A DNA stretch of 64,000 bases from positions 59,224,711 through 59,288,710 of the forward strand of contig NC_080544.1 of the NCBI RefSeq assembly GCF_028640845.1. The letters run 5' to 3'. Positions 60,613 through 64,000 of the stretch are shown here, in pieces. The notes below the pieces were generated by a model, which had not been told where the DNA came from, made no database searches, and saw nothing but the letters and a program-made list of their open reading frames with translations. Source of the stretch: Ahaetulla prasina (Eukaryota; Chordata; Lepidosauria; Squamata; Colubridae). Every line of letters begins with the position of its first letter. The stretch's first letter is position 1. Both the position numbers and the translations under genes were made by a program.

Positions 60613-61936
60613 GGTGAGAAAAAATACATGTTATTTAGAACTGGACATTAAGAGAGATTCTTCCTGTCATCTTTTTGACAATATCCAAAAAAAGGCTTGT
60701 GCTTTTTCTCATCAGGATCCATGCATAATAGAAAGAAACACATAGGAGGGCATAATAGCTACAGGTATTCTTAGGAAATGCTGGTTGATCTACAAATATT
60801 TCACAGCCTTGATATTCTTCCAGATACACCACCTTATGAGTAGCTTATTGGGGATAGACCTAGCAATTTTTCCCACTGAAATAAGCTTATTTTACATTAT
60901 TTTGGACAGTTTGAGTCAGCCACTTTAGGAAACTAATAATTTGATATGTTAATTATTTAATTTTTTTAATGTTTTATTTTAAAAATCCAATAATGTATAT
61001 TTAATTGATATACACCTTGATATATTAGTTCATTCATATGCTGTGGTGTCCTAAGTTGTGCCACATTAACTAATTAGATCCAGAAATTAAGATTTTAACT
61101 CTGGACTTAACACTGACCATTCATTCTTCTCAGAAATAAATCCTATTGAGTTCAGTGGAGCCCACTCCTAAGACATACAGGAATCACAGTACTTATTACT
61201 TGTTGAGATAGGCTTCTTCACTGGCTTCCTGTTTCAAAGGAAAGCAACCAGAGCATCTGAATCGTGAGCAACAGAAACTCTGCCTAGTTAGTACTTCTCA
61301 TGAAAGCAGCAAGCTGTTACTTGCTGCCTTGCTCAGCCCTTTGGCTATTATTTCCCAGCCTAGTCCACATTTACAATCTTTTCTGATTCATATTCTTAGA
61401 GCTTCCCTGATAACTTCATAGCCAGATTCATAAATTGTCAGCTCAGTTTGTATGGTATTTTTTTCCTTCTTCCACACATGAAGTTTTTGCTAATTCTTTT
61501 TGTCCATTCTTCACCTTCTTTTCGAATGAATATATTACTATACAAAAACTGAAACACCAAAAGGGCAATGGCAGGGAACTCAACAACGTCATGCCTTGTA
61601 CTTGAGCTTCATATTTGTCATCAACTTGACTGTGATCTACCATGAATGGATCAATTCTCTTTGGATTTTAACAAAGACCATTATTAGATTTCACATAGAT
61701 AATGCAACCAGAAATGTTTAGGATTATATTGCAGCTCTACCTTATCATCAGGGCTGGGGCTACAGCAAATCGGCTGTCTCAGGTGGCAGAGGTGGAAATT
61801 GGCTGAAGCACGTTGGAGGAGAGACACTGTATCCATTAATTTTCCTACTAGCTTTTGTTTTTCTAAGCTTGTCTGCTATTTTCAGATGCGGTAACAGAAG
61901 TAGTCATATCAGTTCTGCCTATTCAGCTGGCTATTG
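60613..61936. other. No gene seen
   Basis: AT-rich sequence without recognisable features. Confidence 0.5.
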
Positions 61937-61938
61937 TA

Positions 61939-62200
61939 CAGGTAGTCCTCGACTTACAACAGTTCATTTGGTGATCGTTCAAAGTTACAACAGCCACTGA
62001 AAAAAGTAACTTACAATCATTTTTCACACTTACGTCCTTTGTAGCATCCCTATGATCGTGTGAACAAAATTCAGGGGCTTGGCAATTGATTCATATTTAC
62101 GACAGTTGCAGTGTCCCAAGGTCACTTGATCGCCTTTTGCAACCTTTTGACAAGGAAAATCAATGGGGAAGCCAGATTCACTTAACAACAATTGTTCAGT
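61939..62200 (+). mobile_element. TA-flanked inverted-repeat element, copy D (3' truncated)
   Basis: Begins TA then CAGGTAGTCCTCGACTTAC, the best preserved left terminus of the family. The match fades after TTCACTTAACAACAATTG near 62195, so the right terminus is missing. Confidence 0.78.
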
Positions 62201-63166
62201 TATTGATGTATCAACACACAGAGAGAGTGAGTGAGTTAAAGCATCAAAATATACAGATATGAAGGCATAACAGCCAGCTTTCAAATAAAACATGCTTTGT
62301 TGCATTTTCCTAGTTTGGCTCAATAAGATCTGCTACTGCGGCTATTGGAAATGCATAATGATTATAGTGCTTACCTGACATGTAGAACATCACTGGTATG
62401 AAACCTGATAGAGGGTTTTTTTTCCTTTTTAATTTTTTTTTCACTGATCTGTCTAGGTTTGTACTGGGATTTTAAAAAAAGTTTTATTGATGTGCTGTTC
62501 AAGACATTTCAAGCAGAGTGGTTTTACAAAATGAAACTTGAAAACTTGGGATGAATGAATCATTTTACAGAATACAACTTGGGAAATGATGAAACAGCAA
62601 CAGAGGAATTTATTTAAAACAAAAAACCAACACAGTGAAAAAGCTGGTGGGTCAGGAAAAGAAAATTAATATTTTTACTAGCTTTCAGACCAATGATGTT
62701 AGACAAGTGAGATTATATTCCTGCTTCTGCACAGTAGTCACACTACAGGCAAGCTGGAAGTAATACTATCAGCCATCACATCTTTTGTGTTGGAGCAGAA
62801 AAAGGGATTGCATTTGTGGTAGACCAAAAGTGAATAGAAGAGAGTGGCATCCATTTCTATGGTCCAGAAATGGTTGGTGCCCCATATGTGCAATGGGGAA
62901 TCTGACAATGTGGATACGCCCACTATCTTTCATCCCAACCTATTTCAAAGTATGGTTCTTTTAGGATTAGCCTGCAGGAGGGACTCCTATATAAGGCACT
63001 TTGAAGCATAGATAAAAGTTGTCATAGAAATCTAATAAGTAACAGCTAGCCCAGATATACCATTGGTCATACAAACAATGTTTGTTTATGTTAACTGAAT
63101 GAGAAGGAAAGAAAATTATTCATTCTGTCTTTGTCTCTAAGGGCATGCAACAATTAACCACTGAGC
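62201..63166. other. No gene seen
   Basis: AT-rich DNA with poly-T tracts near 62418-62450. No exon or repeat recognised. Confidence 0.5.
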
Positions 63167-63392
63167 CATGATGGTGCAGTAGTTAGAATGTAGTATTGCA
63201 GGCTAATTCAGTTCACTGCCAGGAGTTCGATCTTTACCAACTCAAGTTTGACTCAGCCTTTCATCCTTCCAAGGTCAGTAAAATGAGGACCAAGATTGTT
63301 GGGGCAATATGCTGACTCTGTAAACTACTTAGAGAGCGCTGTAAAGCACTATGAAGCGGTATATAAATCTAAGTGCTATTGCTATCGCTATA
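63167..63392 (+). mobile_element. Sauria SINE
   Basis: The tRNA-like head has A-box TAGTTAGAATG and B-box-like GAGTTCGATC. The body includes GACTCAGCCTTTCATCCTTC and AAAATGAGGACC. The Bov-B-type tail (ATGCTGACTCTGTAAAC, AGCACTATGAAGCGGTATAT) ends in TGCTATTGCTATCGC. This is the standard layout of the Sauria SINE, which is found in squamates and mobilised by Bov-B LINEs. It is a strong clue to the host. Confidence 0.92.
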
Positions 63393-63444
63393 AGCACTAT
63401 AATTTAAAAATGAGGTGAAACTGCTGTTTTGCAGTCAGGGATAA

Positions 63445-63960
63445 TATCTATATTTATTTATTTTATTTATTTATTTAGTTTGTCAAACATGTACAAGATA
63501 ACAGGTATAATGGACATGAACACAGGAAATGAGTACAAATAAACAGGACAGGGACAGTAGGCACACCAGTGTGCTTATGCGTGCCCCCTTAGGGACCTCT
63601 TAGGAATGGTGTGAAGTCTACGGTAGACAGTTTAAGGCTGAAGCTATGGGGGTTTGAAGATGTAACAATGGAGTCAAGTAGAGGATTCCAGGCATTGACC
63701 ACTCTATTGCTGAAGTTGTATTTTCTGCAATTGAGTTTGGAGCATTTTACCTTGAGTTTATATCTCTTGTTTGCCCTTGTATTATTGCAGATGAAGCTGA
63801 AGTAGTCGTTGACAGGTAGTACGTTGTAGCAGACAATTTTGTGTACTATGCTTAGGTCAGACGATAGGTGGTGTAGTTCAAGGTTGTCCAAGCCCAAGGG
63901 GTGGGGCAAACTGAGCACTGGGAGACAAAACCAACAGAACCAGTGCACTTAGAGATGGGA
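63445..63960 (-). mobile_element. CR1/L3-like LINE 3' end, minus strand
   Basis: The TTTA-rich tail at 63453-63477 and GTTTGTCAAACATG lie at the 3' end. The minus frame 63948-63589 encodes LGLDNLELHHLSSDLSIVHK, then ICNNTRANKRYKLKVKC, then NRVVNAWNPLLDS and LSTVDFTPFLRGP, the same protein end as at 60202-60471. The 5' part probably continues toward or beyond the window end. Confidence 0.85.
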
Positions 63961-64000
63961 ACAGGTCAACTTAGCTCTTTGGTCTTAATCCCTTCACTTC

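Overview
The window looks like intronic and intergenic DNA from a squamate reptile, most likely an advanced (colubroid) snake. Three repeats point there: a Sauria SINE with a Bov-B-type 3' tail (63.2-63.4 kb), a CR1/L3-type LINE end running into a long ATTCT (= AATAG) pentanucleotide array (14.5-14.8 kb), and several squamate L2, CR1, hAT-like and mariner-like families. No bacterial, plasmid or viral features were seen.

Only one protein-coding exon is clearly real: the first coding exon of TRIM8 on the minus strand (37602-38171), encoding RING, B-box1 and B-box2 and ending at a clean splice donor. About 2.2-3.1 kb upstream of it (40.38-41.29 kb) is the only substantial CpG-rich, GC-rich block. 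It is probably the TRIM8 promoter and seems to hold a non-coding 5' exon with a strong minus-strand donor. None of the later TRIM8 exons (coiled coil, long C-terminal exon) is recognisable between 1 and 37.6 kb, so on the simplest reading the whole left part of the window is a very large TRIM8 intron. The DNA to the right of 41.3 kb would be the 5' flank.

Layout: 1-13.3 kb has three L2-type LINE copies (one with a long broken reverse transcriptase), a CR1 fragment and a composite hAT-like element. 13.3-32.6 kb is mostly AT-rich unique DNA with the L3/(ATTCT)n element, a possible Penelope-like fragment, hAT-like elements and TA-flanked inverted-repeat elements. 32.6-36.1 kb is a nearly perfect 1.78-kb tandem duplication. 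36.1-41.3 kb holds the TRIM8 exon and promoter. 44.2-46.1 kb is a complete, target-site-duplicated L1-type insertion that carries only ORF1 (a half-L1). 46-64 kb is a graveyard of decayed L2, CR1, L3-like, SINE and DNA-transposon copies.

The points most worth a second look are the ORF1-only L1, the duplicated segment, the isolated TRIM8 exon with its detached CpG promoter, the identical 31-nt hairpin with a UUCG loop at the end of the L2 copies, and an ACCGGT hairpin minisatellite inside an hAT-like element. All repeat family names are from recognition by eye, not from a database search.
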